64,000 nucleotides of DNA, taken from positions 10,532-74,531 of the forward strand of contig CAKTDC010000015.1 of assembly GCA_934541015.1 (NCBI GenBank). The letters run 5' to 3'. Below are positions 24,089 to 33,161 of this stretch, piece after piece. Every line of letters begins with the position of its first letter. Position 1 is the stretch's first letter. Source of the stretch: an uncultured Luteimonas sp. Lineage in GTDB: Bacteria > Pseudomonadota > Gammaproteobacteria > Xanthomonadales > Xanthomonadaceae. Both the position numbers and the translations under genes were made by a program. Below the pieces are notes generated by a model. It did no database searches, was not told the origin of the DNA, and saw only the letters and a list, made by a program, of their open reading frames with translations.

Positions 24089-24265
24089 GGACTGCGCCGG
24101 ATCGGGCTTGCGGGCTAAGGGTCATCGCCGGTTCCTGCAGAGCTGCGGGCTCCGGCAGTGGTCTTGCGGAATTCCGGCAGTGGCGCCTGGAAGGCGTGCC
24201 ACAGGGTCTGCAGGATCGGTGTTCATCGCGAAGGATGTGGGGGATGGTGCGGGATCGCAGGCTGG

Positions 24266-24850
24266 CTATCCGCCGCCGGGCATCGTGCTGAAGCGGACGT
24301 GCGCCTTGCCCTTCCTGGCCGCGCGTTGTTCCAGCTGGGCAATGGCGTCGGGGGCGAATGTGCGAAACAGCCGGGTGTCGATTTCCGCATCGTCGACGAC
24401 AAGCTCGATGCGCGTGCCGGTCCCTGTCTCGCGTGCGGTGAGCGCCGGGCCGGTGACCGCGGCCCCGGTGTCGATCGCGCCGGCCTGATCCGGATCGTGG
24501 GTGATGCCGGCGGTGTACAGGGCAATGTCCTGCAGGCGCCACTGCGTCAGTTGGGCAAGCGGAACCCGCCGCCGCCTGCCGAAACCTGTCCGGAGGACGA
24601 GATCGCCCTGATCGAGATCGACGCGCCGTATCCGCTGCCGTGCCCAGACGGCGAACAGGTAGTAGGCGAAGACGCCGATCGGCGAAAGCACCAGGGCGGC
24701 CAGAATCACCGGCTCCGGGCCGCGCATCAGCAACCCGATCAGGCACACGCCGACCAGCCCGGCCGCCAGGTACGCCAGCGGCTTGCGCTGCGGCTCCTTG
24801 CCGCGATAGATCGTGCGGCGTGCCGCAGCGGTTTCCTGTGCGTTGGGCAT
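24266..24850 (-). CDS. Small membrane protein of unknown function
   Basis: A 194-aa protein that I do not recognise. After a basic N-terminus with RTIYRGKEPQRKP there are two closely spaced hydrophobic segments (about 29-45 and 50-72). A hydrophilic domain follows with RRVDLDQGDLVLRTGFGRRRRV and PLAQLTQWRLQDIALYTAG, reminiscent of bacterial PH-like domains of the YdbS/YdbT type in size and topology (inference). The C-terminal part is charged. GGAG lies 7 nt before the ATG at 24850; longer in-frame starts lack support. It stands alone between ssrA and the OmpA-type gene. Confidence 0.6.
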   Translation of the reverse strand: MPNAQETAAARRTIYRGKEPQRKPLAYLAAGLVGVCLIGLLMRGPEPVILAALVLSPIGVFAYYLFAVWARQRIRRVDLDQGDLVLRTGFGRRRRVPLAQLTQWRLQDIALYTAGITHDPDQAGAIDTGAAVTGPALTARETGTGTRIELVVDDAEIDTRLFRTFAPDAIAQLEQRAARKGKAHVRFSTMPGGG

Positions 24851-25215
24851 GGGATCTCCAGGGGATCGATGGCACCACCCGGTACCGGCCCGCTGCCTCG
24901 CCCGGATCGTGGACGATGCGCCGTCCGTGATCGCGGGACGACCGACGGCGTTCATGGCTTGACAGGTATCGGAAGCGACACGATACCAGTGACGACGCGC
25001 CGGGCCGGGCCGGTGCAGGAAGGTGCGGGCGCGGCTGTCGCCACCGGCGCGGGACCGGGTTCGCCCCGCGCGTTCGCGGTGGAGGTGCCGGGCGAGCGCG
25101 ATGGGCAACGCGCCGGCCACGGCAAGGCCTGCCGCAGCGGACGCTTGTCCACCGCCCGGGGCGCCGCCGCCTCAGGCCGGGTCCGGAACGCATCCGGGAC
25201 CCGGCCGGGAACCCG
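24851..25215. other. Non-coding spacer without recognised content
   Basis: The 365 bp between the small membrane protein and the OmpA-type gene. Frames across it show no family signature, no ribosome binding sites and no obvious hairpin terminator. It presumably contains the promoter of the membrane-protein gene. Confidence 0.4.
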
Positions 25216-25896
25216 TCAGGACTCCAGCGGGACGATGCGCACTTCGACGCGGCGGTTCAGGGCGCGGCCCTGCTCGGTGCTGTTGTCGGCGATCGGGTAG
25301 CGCTTGCCGAAGCCGACGATCTCGAAGCGTTCGCGCTGCAGGCCCTGGCCGATCAGGTAGCTGCCCACGTTCTGCGCGCGCTGCTCGGAGATGCGCTGGT
25401 TGACCGCATCGGTGCCGATGCTGTCGGTATGGCCGCTGATCTCGACGATGGTCTGGCTGTACTCGCCCAGGGTCGAGGCGATGTTGTTGAGCGCCGGGTA
25501 GAACTGCGGCTTGACCTCGGTGCGGTTGAAGTCGAACGTCACGCCGTCGGGCAGGTTGAGCTTGATCACGTCGCCCTCGCGCACCACCTCCACGCCCGTG
25601 CCCTGGGTCTGGCGGCGCAGTTCGGCTTCCTGGCGGTCCTGGTAGGCGCCGACGGCGCCACCGGCGAGCCCGCCGATGCCGGCGCCGATCATCGCGTGCT
25701 GGCGCCGCTCGGTGGCGCTGTCACCGCTGAGCAGGCCCGCGACCGCACCGATGCCGGCGCCGATCAGGGCGGCGTTGCGGGTGCGGTTGGGATCATTCGG
25801 GTCACTGGTCTGCCCGGTGTAGGACGCGCAGCCGGCGAGCAGCAGGGCGCTGGTGACGGCGGCGGTGGTGGCGGTGATCAGGGTCTTCGCGCGCAT
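25216..25896 (-). CDS. OmpA-family outer-membrane lipoprotein with glycine-zipper region
   Basis: A 226-aa lipoprotein. The signal peptide ends in the lipobox LLAGC (Cys about 23). A glycine-zipper segment follows (AALIGAGIGAVAGLLSG, then AMIGAGIGGLAGGAVGAYQD, about 43-85), which may insert in or against a membrane. The C-terminal OmpA domain (about 115-222) has the peptidoglycan-binding pattern TFDFNRTEVKP, ISGHTDSIGTDAVNQRISEQRAQNV and NRRVEVRI, with the Asp and Arg that grip diaminopimelate. It resembles YiaD-type lipoproteins and probably tethers the outer membrane to the cell wall. AAGGAG precedes the ATG. Confidence 0.92.
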   Translation of the reverse strand: MRAKTLITATTAAVTSALLLAGCASYTGQTSDPNDPNRTRNAALIGAGIGAVAGLLSGDSATERRQHAMIGAGIGGLAGGAVGAYQDRQEAELRRQTQGTGVEVVREGDVIKLNLPDGVTFDFNRTEVKPQFYPALNNIASTLGEYSQTIVEISGHTDSIGTDAVNQRISEQRAQNVGSYLIGQGLQRERFEIVGFGKRYPIADNSTEQGRALNRRVEVRIVPLES

Positions 25897-26025
25897 GGGT
25901 ACTCTCCTTCTGGGGCCCGGACGGTCCGGGCATCCGACCCGACAAGGCTACCGGCAGCGGACGCACGGCCGGATGATGGCCGGGCCCGCCCCTTTGTCTG
26001 AATTCAGCAACATGAACGCCGCCTG

Positions 26026-27519
26026 TCAGCCTGCAGGCGGCCCCTGCAGCAGCCGTTCGGCCGCGACCGGGTCGAGCGGGCGGTCCCAGTCGGCCATCAG
26101 CGCCAGGTAGAGCAGCTTGTCGAACTCGGCCGGGAAGTGCCGGATCACCGCATCGGGATCGGGGACCAGGCCGGCATCGGCGATCAGCCCGAAGTGGACC
26201 CGGTCGTTGTAGCTGAAGATCGACAGGCCAATGCCGATCGATCCGGTCTGCGGCACCCAGAACATCATCTCGTCGACCGCGCAGCCGGCCAGGTACAGCG
26301 GCTGCTGCGGGCCCGGGACATTGGTCGCCACCGCGGTCGCCTTGCGGCTGAACAGCTCCAGCGCGAGCTCCTGCAGCGGCTGCGGCGCCATGCCAAGCGC
26401 GGCAAGAAGTCCATACGCTACAATTGCTTGCCGCGAGTTTTTGAGGCTTTTCATGCACTCAGAGACCAGCGCCAGCCGGTGCACGGGGTTGGCTTCGCCC
26501 ACCGGCAGGTCGAGGAACACCAGGCCGAAGTGGTTGCCGAGCTTGCGCGCGTGCTCCAGCGGGCGCAGGTTCACCGGCACGGTCGCGCGCAGGCTGAGCC
26601 CGTCGATGCTGGCGCCGCGTTCGAGCATGTAGCTGCGCAGGGCTCCGGCCGCCGTGGCCATCAGCACGTCGTTGACCGTGCAGTCGCAGGCGCGGCCCAC
26701 CGCCTTGACCTCGGCCAGGTCGAGCGGCCGGGCCCAGGCGACGCGCTTGCTCACGCCAAGCGGACCGCGGAGGATGGTCGCTGGATCGTCCGGCAGCGCC
26801 AGCGCCTGGACCAGTTCGCGGGCGATCTCGCCGCCCTCCCTGGCCAGCACCCCGGCCAGGCCGGGATCCTGCACCATCTCCATGGTCCGGTCGAACACCT
26901 TGCCGCCGAGGCGGGTATAGCGCTCCACCGCGCCCACCCGGCGCGCGACCCCGGCGCCGTCCTCCTTGAGCCAGGCCTGCGCCAGGTCGTCCTCCTCCCC
27001 CGGGGTGCGCGTCATATCGGTCAGCGAAAGCAGCACCTGCACCAGGGCGATGCCGTCGGCGTAGCTGTGGTGGATGCGCACCACCAGCGCCGAGCCTCCG
27101 CGGTAGCGCTCGACCAGGTGGAACTGCCACAGCGGCTTGCGCTGGTCCAGCGGGGTGGACGCCATCTGGCTGACGAAGCGCTCCAGCGCCGCCTGCTCGC
27201 CCGCGACGGAGGCGGCCGGGTCGCCGTTTTCCCGGCCCGGGAGTGCGGTCAGACGCACGTGCCAGTCCAGGTCGAAGTGCGCGTCGTCCTCCCAGGAGGC
27301 ACCGGTCGGGCCATCCACCGGCTTCTGCCGGAAGCGCGAATAGGACAGGAAGCGATCGGCCACGACCCGCCGCAGCGCGTCCAGCGACATCGCCTCGGCG
27401 AACATCAGCACGCCGGTGATCATCATCGGGTTGCTCGGCCGCTCCATGCGCAGCCAGGCGGTGTCGACCTTCGACATCGCTTCGCGCCCGACCCGGCCCC
27501 GCCCCTGCTTTCCGGCCAT
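26026..27519 (-). CDS. Wax ester synthase / diacylglycerol acyltransferase (WS/DGAT)
   Basis: A 497-aa acyltransferase that uses acyl-CoA to make wax esters or triacylglycerol. The catalytic motif HHxxxDG is intact (HHSYADG, residues 150-156). The family C-terminal half is present (TVNDVLMATAAGALRSY, VPVNLR, GNHFGLVFLDLPV, ATNVPGPQQPLYLAGC). The start was chosen at ATG 27519, preceded by GGAAGGAAGG; ATG 27477 (MSKVDTAW) is where homology becomes tight and is an alternative. Bacteria with such enzymes may accumulate storage lipid, or use them for other O-acylations. It is a single gene on the minus strand. Confidence 0.88.
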   Translation of the reverse strand: MAGKQGRGRVGREAMSKVDTAWLRMERPSNPMMITGVLMFAEAMSLDALRRVVADRFLSYSRFRQKPVDGPTGASWEDDAHFDLDWHVRLTALPGRENGDPAASVAGEQAALERFVSQMASTPLDQRKPLWQFHLVERYRGGSALVVRIHHSYADGIALVQVLLSLTDMTRTPGEEDDLAQAWLKEDGAGVARRVGAVERYTRLGGKVFDRTMEMVQDPGLAGVLAREGGEIARELVQALALPDDPATILRGPLGVSKRVAWARPLDLAEVKAVGRACDCTVNDVLMATAAGALRSYMLERGASIDGLSLRATVPVNLRPLEHARKLGNHFGLVFLDLPVGEANPVHRLALVSECMKSLKNSRQAIVAYGLLAALGMAPQPLQELALELFSRKATAVATNVPGPQQPLYLAGCAVDEMMFWVPQTGSIGIGLSIFSYNDRVHFGLIADAGLVPDPDAVIRHFPAEFDKLLYLALMADWDRPLDPVAAERLLQGPPAG

Positions 27520-27636
27520 GCCCTTCCTTCCCCCGGCAGGCGTCGAGTGAATCATGTCGCCCGGCGCAGGGTCAACGCGCCGGCGATGGCCGGCGGACGT
27601 GGCGGGCGGGAGGCTGCTCCGCCCGCCCTGCCCCGG

Positions 27637-29034
27637 CTATTCGAAGCTGCCGACGGAATCGTGCGCCAGGTTGTCGAAGCGGGTGTACTCGCCGAAGAAC
27701 TTGAGCTTGAACGACCCGGTCGGGCCGTTTCTCTGCTTGCCGATGATGATTTCGGCCAGGCCTTTGTCCGGGGAATTTTCCTTGTTGTAGTACTCGTCGC
27801 GGTAGATGAAGACGATCAGGTCGGCATCCTGTTCGATGGCACCTGACTCGCGCAGGTCGGCCATCACCGGTCGCTTGTCGGTGCGCGACTCCAGCGAGCG
27901 GTTGAGCTGGGACAGCGCGACCACCGGCACGTTGAGTTCCTTGGCCAGCGCCTTGAGCGAGCGCGAGATCTCGGAGATCTCGGTGGCGCGGTTCTCGCTG
28001 TTGCCCGGCACCTGCATCAGCTGCAGGTAGTCGATCACCACCAGGCCCAGGTCGTGCTCGCGCTTGAGCCGGCGGGCCTTGGCGCGGAGCACGTCGGGGG
28101 GAAGCGCCGGGGTGTCGTCGATGAAGATCTTCGACTCCTTGAGCATGCGGATCGCGCTGCTCACCCGGCTCCAGTCCTCGTCCTCGAGCTGGCCGGTGCG
28201 CAGGCGGTTGGCGTTGATCCGGCCGTTGGAGGAGATCAGGCGCAGCGCGAGCTGGCTGGCCGACATTTCCATCGAGAACACCGCCACCGTCTTCCTGGTC
28301 TTGATCGCCGCGTACTCGGCGATGTTCAGCGCCAGCGTGGTCTTGCCCATCGCCGGGCGCGCGGCCAGGATCAGCAGGTCGGTCGGCTGCAGGCCGGCGG
28401 TCATCTCGTCGAACTCGGTGTAGCCGGTGGGCAGGCCGGTGACGCCGGCGCCGTTGGCGTAGCGGGTCTGGAGGACGTCGAAGGCCTCCTGCATCGCCCG
28501 GGTCACCGGCACGAAATCCTGGCGGCCGCGCGCGCCGGCCTCGGCGATGGCGAACACTTCCTGCTCGGCCTTGGCCAGGATCTCGCTGCTGTCGCGGCCC
28601 TCGGGCTGGAAGCCGTCGTTGACGATGCCGGTGCCGACTTCGATCAGCTGGCGCAGCACGGCCTTGTCACGCACGATCTCGGCGTAGGCCTTGATGTTGG
28701 CCGCCGAGGGCGTGGTGCTGGCCAGCTCCACCAGGTAGGCGCCGCCGGCGACCTGCTCGGCCAGCCCCTGGGATTCGAACCATTCACCCAGGGTCACCGC
28801 GTCGAAGGGGCGGTTCTTCTCGGCCAGCTCGCGGATCGCGCGGAAGATCAGCTGGTGATCGCGGCGGTAGAAGTCCTGCTCGTTGAGCAGGTCGGCGATG
28901 CGGTCGAAGGCCTCGGGAGCGAGCATGAGGCCGCCGAGCACCGCCTGCTCGGCCTCCACCGACTGCGGCGGAACGCGCAGCTGTTCGATACGGCTCTCGG
29001 AACGCTCGTGCCGGAAGCCTGGACGTGCGGACAT
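27637..29034 (-). CDS. dnaB: Replicative DNA helicase DnaB
   Basis: A 465-aa hexameric 5'-3' helicase of the replication fork. The N-terminal domain (about 20-120; PPQSVEAEQAVLGGLML, FYRRDHQLIF) is followed by the RecA-like domain with Walker A ARPAMGKTT (225-233), Walker B LVVIDYLQLM, ALSQLNRSLE and the C-terminal DLRESGAIEQDAD and KQRNGPTG motifs. There is no intein. ATG at 29034 is chosen; the open frame upstream is unsupported. It lies downstream of rplI in the same orientation, separated by a terminator and by a spacer that contains a perfect DnaA box. The gene order rpsF-rpsR-rplI-dnaB is common in bacteria. Confidence 0.97.
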   Translation of the reverse strand: MSARPGFRHERSESRIEQLRVPPQSVEAEQAVLGGLMLAPEAFDRIADLLNEQDFYRRDHQLIFRAIRELAEKNRPFDAVTLGEWFESQGLAEQVAGGAYLVELASTTPSAANIKAYAEIVRDKAVLRQLIEVGTGIVNDGFQPEGRDSSEILAKAEQEVFAIAEAGARGRQDFVPVTRAMQEAFDVLQTRYANGAGVTGLPTGYTEFDEMTAGLQPTDLLILAARPAMGKTTLALNIAEYAAIKTRKTVAVFSMEMSASQLALRLISSNGRINANRLRTGQLEDEDWSRVSSAIRMLKESKIFIDDTPALPPDVLRAKARRLKREHDLGLVVIDYLQLMQVPGNSENRATEISEISRSLKALAKELNVPVVALSQLNRSLESRTDKRPVMADLRESGAIEQDADLIVFIYRDEYYNKENSPDKGLAEIIIGKQRNGPTGSFKLKFFGEYTRFDNLAHDSVGSFE

Positions 29035-29374
29035 CAGTGAGGTCACTCCCCTGCCCGGACCGTCGTCGCGATCCGGTTGTTGTTGTATGTGTCGGGCGGA
29101 CATCGTAGCGGGCGTGCCTGTGGGTTCGCGACGGAACAAGCTGTGGATAACCACCCCGGTTGTCGCCGAACCCGGTCTCACCGTCTGCGACGATCGACAC
29201 GGAGAGGGCGTCGGCGGGACACCGCGCCCTGTCGGGGCATCGGCCCTGACCCGCTCGCGGGACATCCTGTCTGCGCATCGCGTCCGCCGGTCGCCGGGGA
29301 CCTGCTCAACGCTGCATCCGGTTTCGATGCCTCGCCGGCAAGGACCCTGCCGCGATTCGCCCGAACGGCAGCGG
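29035..29374. other. dnaB upstream region
   Basis: A spacer between the rplI terminator and dnaB. On the minus strand it holds a DnaA box (29142-29150) and a TACGAT hexamer at 29102-29107 as a possible -10. No coding sequence is supported. Confidence 0.5.
29142..29150 (-). promoter_or_regulatory. Perfect DnaA box (TTATCCACA) upstream of dnaB
   Basis: The minus strand reads TTATCCACA, the consensus 9-mer bound by DnaA, 108 bp before the dnaB ATG. It is AT-rich in a GC-rich region, so a chance match is unlikely but possible. Confidence 0.55.
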
Positions 29375-29405
29375 AACAAACGAAACGGGCGCCCGAAGGC
29401 GCCCG
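29375..29405 (-). terminator. Intrinsic terminator of rpsF-rpsR-rplI
   Basis: On the minus strand a perfect 8-bp stem CGGGCGCC/GGCGCCCG closes a TTCG tetraloop and is followed by TTTCGTTTGTT. It starts 23 bp after the rplI stop. Confidence 0.8.
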
Positions 29406-29428
29406 CTCGTCACGCATTGCCGGGAGGA

Positions 29429-29881
29429 TCAGGCCGTTTCGGGCGCGACCGTCACCTTGACGCGGGTTTCGGTGTCGGCATGCAGGTGCACCAGCACCTC
29501 GAACTCGCCGGTGTTGCGGATCGGGCCCTCGCCCATCACCACTTCCGACTTCTCGACCTGCACCACCGACTTCGTCAGCGCTTCGGCGATGTCGCGCGGG
29601 CCAACCGAGCCGTACAGCTTGCCCTCGGCCGAGGCGTTGGCGTAGATGGTCACCTCGGCGCCCTCGAGCTTGGCCAGGCGCGTTTGGGCCTCGTCGGAAA
29701 TGGCCTTGGCGCGGGCTTCGTACTCGGCGCGGCGCGCTTCGAACTCGGCCAGGTTGGCGGCGGTTGCCGGCACCGCCTTGCCCTGCGGGACCAGGTAGTT
29801 GCGGCCATAGCCCGGCTTGACGCTGACCTTGTCGCCAAGGTTGCCGAGGTTGGTGACGCGCTGCAGAAGAATCAGTTCCAT
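29429..29881 (-). CDS. rplI: 50S ribosomal protein L9
   Basis: A 150-aa protein with the two-domain L9 structure: the N-terminal rRNA-binding domain ([32 protein letters not shown], given here as its opening region), a long connecting helix (about 45-75) and a C-terminal domain ending [10 protein letters not shown]. Length is as in E. coli (149). It is the third gene of the S6-S18-L9 operon and is followed by an intrinsic terminator. Confidence 0.97.
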   Translation of the reverse strand: MELILLQRVTNLGNLGDKVSVKPGYGRNYLVPQGKAVPATAANLAEFEARRAEYEARAKAISDEAQTRLAKLEGAEVTIYANASAEGKLYGSVGPRDIAEALTKSVVQVEKSEVVMGEGPIRNTGEFEVLVHLHADTETRVKVTVAPETA

Positions 29882-29999
29882 GGGATGTCTCCGTATTCGT
29901 TAGCGGCGCATGGCTGCGCCGCAACGCTTGCTGTCCGAACCGGACCGTAGATGTTCGAAGCGTGCGCCCGGCGACGGCCGCGCGGGCCGCCGCGGGACA

Positions 30000-30230
30000 T
30001 CACACGTTGTGGTTGTCGGTGTAGGGGATCAGCGCCAGGTAGCGGGCACGCTTGACCGCGGTGGCCAGCTGGCGCTGGTAGCGCGACTTGGTGCCGGTGA
30101 TGCGGCTGGGCACGATCTTGCCGTTCTCGGTGAGGTTCTGGCGCAGGGTGTTGAGATCCTTGTAGTCGATCTCCTTGACGCCCTCGGCGGTGAACTTGCA
30201 GTACTTGCGGCGGCGGAAGAACTTGGACAT
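30000..30230 (-). CDS. rpsR: 30S ribosomal protein S18
   Basis: A 76-aa basic protein ([20 protein letters not shown]; then [29 protein letters not shown]), nearly identical in pattern to gammaproteobacterial S18 (75 aa). S18 binds S6 on the platform of the small subunit. It lies 29 bp after rpsF and 118 bp before rplI. A single Cys is present, as in the C-minus form without a zinc site. Confidence 0.97.
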   Translation of the reverse strand: MSKFFRRRKYCKFTAEGVKEIDYKDLNTLRQNLTENGKIVPSRITGTKSRYQRQLATAVKRARYLALIPYTDNHNV

Positions 30231-30259
30231 TGTCTGGGACTCCTTGAAGGGGCGCTGGC

Positions 30260-30697
30260 TCAGGCGGCCGCGGCGGTGTCGTCGGAAGGCTCGGCGTCGG
30301 CTTCGCTGCCGGCCTCGCCCGAGCCCTCGTCGTCGCGACGACGGCGCTCGCCGCGCTCGGGCTTGTCGCCCTTGTCATCCTTGTTCTTCATGATCAGCGA
30401 CTGCTCGGTCTCCGGACCGTCGCGGCGGATCACCAGGTGGCGCAGGATCGCGTCGTTGAAGCGGAAGCCTTCGACCAGCTCGTCCAGGACCGCCTGGCCG
30501 GCCTCGATGTTGAGCAGCACGTAGTGGGCCTTGACCAGGTTGTCGATGGGATAGGCCAGCTGGCGGCGGCCCCAGTCCTCGAGGCGGTGGATACTGCCCT
30601 CGGCACCCTCGATCAGCGCCTTGTAGCGCTCGATCATCGCGGGCACCTGCTCGCTCTGGTCCGGATGGACCAGGAACACGATTTCGTAATGACGCAT
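30260..30697 (-). CDS. rpsF: 30S ribosomal protein S6
   Basis: A 145-aa S6 ([20 protein letters not shown], then [39 protein letters not shown]) with an acidic and basic low-complexity C-terminal tail (about 105-145) of the kind that is polyglutamylated by RimK in some bacteria. AAAGGA lies upstream of ATG 30697. It is the first gene of rpsF-rpsR-rplI. A good sigma-70 promoter lies at 30812-30840, leaving a structured 5' leader of about 108 nt that may be the S6:S18 autoregulatory site. Confidence 0.97.
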   Translation of the reverse strand: MRHYEIVFLVHPDQSEQVPAMIERYKALIEGAEGSIHRLEDWGRRQLAYPIDNLVKAHYVLLNIEAGQAVLDELVEGFRFNDAILRHLVIRRDGPETEQSLIMKNKDDKGDKPERGERRRRDDEGSGEAGSEADAEPSDDTAAAA

Positions 30698-30806
30698 CGG
30701 TTTTTCCTTTCGGGTATTCGGCCGTCGCGGGACGGGCCGGACAGCCCCCCGCCGTCCGGGGTGGACGCGGTGGGGCAAGGGACTCCCCCGGCGTGCCGGA
30801 GGGAGC
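30698..30806 (-). promoter_or_regulatory. Structured 5' leader of rpsF, candidate S6:S18-binding RNA
   Basis: Between the predicted transcription start and rpsF the minus strand can form a hairpin with CTCCC-CCGGC pairing to GCCGG-GGGAG (30782-30806), and a second CCGGAC/GTCCGG stem. Many bacteria autoregulate this operon through an S6:S18-binding leader; I matched only position and hairpin content, not the motif. Confidence 0.35.
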
Positions 30807-30811
30807 CGTTC

Positions 30812-30840
30812 ATTATGGCGGATCAGTGGGTTGCGGGCAA
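30812..30840 (-). promoter_or_regulatory. Sigma-70 promoter of rpsF-rpsR-rplI
   Basis: On the minus strand -35 TTGCCC (30835-30840), a 17-bp spacer and -10 CATAAT (30812-30817). It lies between the A-type Fe-S carrier stop and rpsF. Confidence 0.7.
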
Positions 30841-30881
30841 GTCCGGGGGCGAGTCCGGAAGCGGGCAGCCGGCGCGCCGGC

Positions 30882-31223
30882 TCAGACGATCTTGTCGGCG
30901 TCGGTGGTGAAGCTCTCGCCGCAGCCGCATTCGGCGGCTGCCCGCGGGTTGGCGAACACGAACTCGTGGTTCAGGCCCCGGCGCACGAAGTCGATGGTGG
31001 TGCCGTCGACCATCGGCTGGCTGGCGGCGTCGACGTAGATCCGAACCCCGTCCTGCTCGCTGACCGCATCGCCCTCGCGCACGTCGCGGGCCAGCTCGAC
31101 CTCATAGCCCCAGCCGGAGCAGCCGGTGCGCCGCACTCCGAAACGCAGGCCGATCGCGGCGGGCTCCGCGGCAAGGAACTGGCGGACACGGTCGAAGGCG
31201 GCAGGAGTCAGGCTGATGGGCAT
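30882..31223 (-). CDS. A-type iron-sulfur cluster carrier (IscA/ErpA family)
   Basis: A 113-aa HesB-like protein that carries and transfers Fe-S clusters to target proteins. The three ligand cysteines are present: one in [14 protein letters not shown] and two in AECGCGESF near the C-terminus. It could be ErpA, IscA or a further paralogue; there is no isc or suf gene nearby to decide. TAGAAT ends 6 nt before the ATG (31223), so the mRNA is probably leaderless, although the 6-nt gap itself (GGTGAC) could act as a weak ribosome binding site. It is divergent from asnS. Confidence 0.9.
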   Translation of the reverse strand: MPISLTPAAFDRVRQFLAAEPAAIGLRFGVRRTGCSGWGYEVELARDVREGDAVSEQDGVRIYVDAASQPMVDGTTIDFVRRGLNHEFVFANPRAAAECGCGESFTTDADKIV

Positions 31224-31229
31224 GTCACC

Positions 31230-31235
31230 ATTCTA
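31230..31235 (-). promoter_or_regulatory. -10 element (TAGAAT), leaderless start of the A-type carrier gene
   Basis: TAGAAT on the minus strand, then six bases, then ATG at 31223. Confidence 0.5.
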
Positions 31236-31314
31236 GCGTCAGTGGCCTGGGCGCGGCCGAAGGCACGGTAAACTGTGCGTCCGATATCGGCCCTCTCTCC
31301 CCAGGATTCAAGGC

Positions 31315-32715
31315 ATGACGGTTTCCAGCGTCGAACACGCGCTCGCGGGCAGGATCCCCGCCGGCGGCGAAGTCACGGTCCGCGGCTGGGTGCGCACCCG
31401 GCGCGACTCCAAGGCCGGCCTGTCGTTCGTGAACGTCAGCGACGGCTCGTGCTTCGCGCCGATCCAGGTGGTGGCGCCGTCGACCCTGCGCAACTACGAA
31501 TCCGAGGTCAGGCGCCTGACCGCAGGCTGCGCCGTGGTCGCCACCGGCACCCTGGTGCCCTCCCAGGGCCAGGGCCAGAGCTTCGAGATCCAGGCCTCGG
31601 CGATCGAGGTGGTCGGCTGGGTCGATGATCCGGAAACCTACCCGATCCAGCCCAAGGCGCACTCGCTGGAGTTCCTGCGCGAGGTCGCGCACCTGCGCCC
31701 GCGCACCAACCTGTTCGGCGCCGTGACCCGCATCCGCCACTGCCTGGCGCAGGCGGCGCACCGGTACTTCCACGAGAACGGCTATTACTGGATCAACACC
31801 CCGATCATCACCACCTCCGACGCCGAGGGCGCGGGGCAGATGTTCCGGGTGTCGACGCTGGACCTGGCCAACCTGCCGCGCGGCAAGGACGGCGCGGTCG
31901 ACTTCGACCGCGACTTCTTCGGCAAGGAGACCTTCCTGACCGTCTCCGGCCAGCTCAACGTCGAGGCCTTCTGCCTGTCGATGAGCAAGGTCTACACCTT
32001 CGGCCCGACCTTCCGCGCCGAGAACAGCAACACCACGCGCCACCTGGCCGAGTTCTGGATGATCGAGCCGGAGATCGCCTTCGCCGACCTGGCCGAGGAC
32101 GCGCGGGTCGCCGAGGAATTCCTGAAGTACCTGTTCCGCGCCGTGCTCGACGAGCGCGGCGACGACATGGCCTTCATCGCCGAGCGCGTACAGAAGGACG
32201 CCATCACCCGGCTGGAAGCCTTCATCAACGCGCCGTTCGAGCGCGTCGAGTACACCGATGCGGTGGCGCTGCTGCAGAAGTCCGGACACCGGTTCGACTT
32301 CCCGGTCGAATGGGGCCTGGACCTGCAGACCGAGCACGAGCGCTGGCTGACCGAGAAGCACGTCGGCCGCCCCGTGGTGGTGACCAACTATCCCGAGCAC
32401 ATCAAGGCCTTCTACATGCGCCTGAACGACGACGGGAAAACCGTCGCGGCGATGGACGTGCTCGCTCCGGGCATCGGCGAGATCATCGGCGGCTCCCAGC
32501 GCGAGGAGCGACTGGACGTGCTCGACGCGCGCATGGACCAGTTCGGGCTCGACCGCGAACTGTACGACTGGTACCGCGACTTCCGCCGCTACGGCACGGT
32601 GCCGCACGCCGGCTTCGGCCTGGGCTTCGAGCGCCTGATCGTGTACGTCTGCGGGCTGTCGAACATCCGCGACGCCATTCCCTACCCGCGCGCGCCGGGG
32701 AATGCGGAGTACTGA
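31315..32715 (+). CDS. asnS: Asparaginyl-tRNA synthetase
   Basis: A 466-aa class IIb synthetase that charges tRNA-Asn. The N-terminal OB-fold anticodon domain ([20 protein letters not shown]) is followed by the catalytic domain with class II motif 1 ([19 protein letters not shown]), motif 2 ([20 protein letters not shown]) and motif 3 ([17 protein letters not shown]). Length equals E. coli AsnS (466). AAGG lies just upstream of the ATG. TAAACT at 31269-31274 is a possible -10. It is divergent from the A-type carrier. Confidence 0.97.
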   Translation: MTVSSVEHALAGRIPAGGEVTVRGWVRTRRDSKAGLSFVNVSDGSCFAPIQVVAPSTLRNYESEVRRLTAGCAVVATGTLVPSQGQGQSFEIQASAIEVVGWVDDPETYPIQPKAHSLEFLREVAHLRPRTNLFGAVTRIRHCLAQAAHRYFHENGYYWINTPIITTSDAEGAGQMFRVSTLDLANLPRGKDGAVDFDRDFFGKETFLTVSGQLNVEAFCLSMSKVYTFGPTFRAENSNTTRHLAEFWMIEPEIAFADLAEDARVAEEFLKYLFRAVLDERGDDMAFIAERVQKDAITRLEAFINAPFERVEYTDAVALLQKSGHRFDFPVEWGLDLQTEHERWLTEKHVGRPVVVTNYPEHIKAFYMRLNDDGKTVAAMDVLAPGIGEIIGGSQREERLDVLDARMDQFGLDRELYDWYRDFRRYGTVPHAGFGLGFERLIVYVCGLSNIRDAIPYPRAPGNAEY

Positions 32716-32725
32716 CGGCAGGGAC

Positions 32726-32847
32726 CCGGAATTCGGGATCGGGAATTCGCAAGAGCGAACAGCCACAGCCCGCCCGTTCTGCCTTTGACAATCACCGATC
32801 ACCAATCACCGCTTTTCCCAATCCCGAATCCCCAATCCCGAATCCCC
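32726..32847. repeat. GGGATTC-type inverted repeat element after asnS
   Basis: The left arm (32726-32749) has GGAATTCGGGATCGGGAATT-type heptamers followed by GCAAGAGCG. The right arm (32816-32847) carries inverted copies (AATCCCGAATCCCC-type). Between them are imperfect copies (AATCACCGATCACC). It ends 9 bp before the next gene. Confidence 0.7.
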
Positions 32848-32855
32848 TCGCTCGA

Positions 32856-33161
32856 ATGATCCTCTTCCTCGCCCTGTGCTTCGTCGGCGTCGCCATTGGC
32901 GGGCTCACCGCCTTCGTGATTTTCTGGCCGCTGTCGCTGGTGCATCTGCGCGACTGCCATCCGCGCATGCGCGAAGCGCTGGGTGACGGCGCGTTCCTGA
33001 GCCCGTCCGCTCTGGGATGGCTGCTGAGCGGGCGCTATCGCGAGGTGCGGGACGCGCGCTTCACCGGGCTGGCCACGCCGGCGCGGGTGGCGGCATGCGT
33101 GATCATTGCGGCGCTGGTGTCGTCGGGGCTGCTGTGGCTGTGGGCGACGGTGCTGCGATGA
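32856..33161 (+). CDS. Small two-helix membrane protein of unknown function
   Basis: A 101-aa protein that I do not recognise. An N-terminal hydrophobic segment (about 2-28; FLALCFVGVAIGGLTAFVIF) and a C-terminal one (about 77-98; VAACVIIAALVSSGLLWLWA) flank a hydrophilic middle with LRDCHPRMREALGDGAF and LLSGRYREVRD. It overlaps the next gene by ATGA, so the two are translationally coupled. Its promoter or leader must lie in the repeat element directly upstream. Confidence 0.7.
   Translation: MILFLALCFVGVAIGGLTAFVIFWPLSLVHLRDCHPRMREALGDGAFLSPSALGWLLSGRYREVRDARFTGLATPARVAACVIIAALVSSGLLWLWATVLR

Noticed and set aside
23670-24265. Possible integrated element at the ssrA 3' end
   Set aside because: No integrase, no duplicated tmRNA 3' end and no prophage-type genes follow; the genes downstream look chromosomal.
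24158-25300. A 380-codon plus-strand frame across the small membrane protein gene and the following spacer
   Set aside because: It has no start signal or family motif and is opposite a frame with a clear GGAG site and membrane segments.
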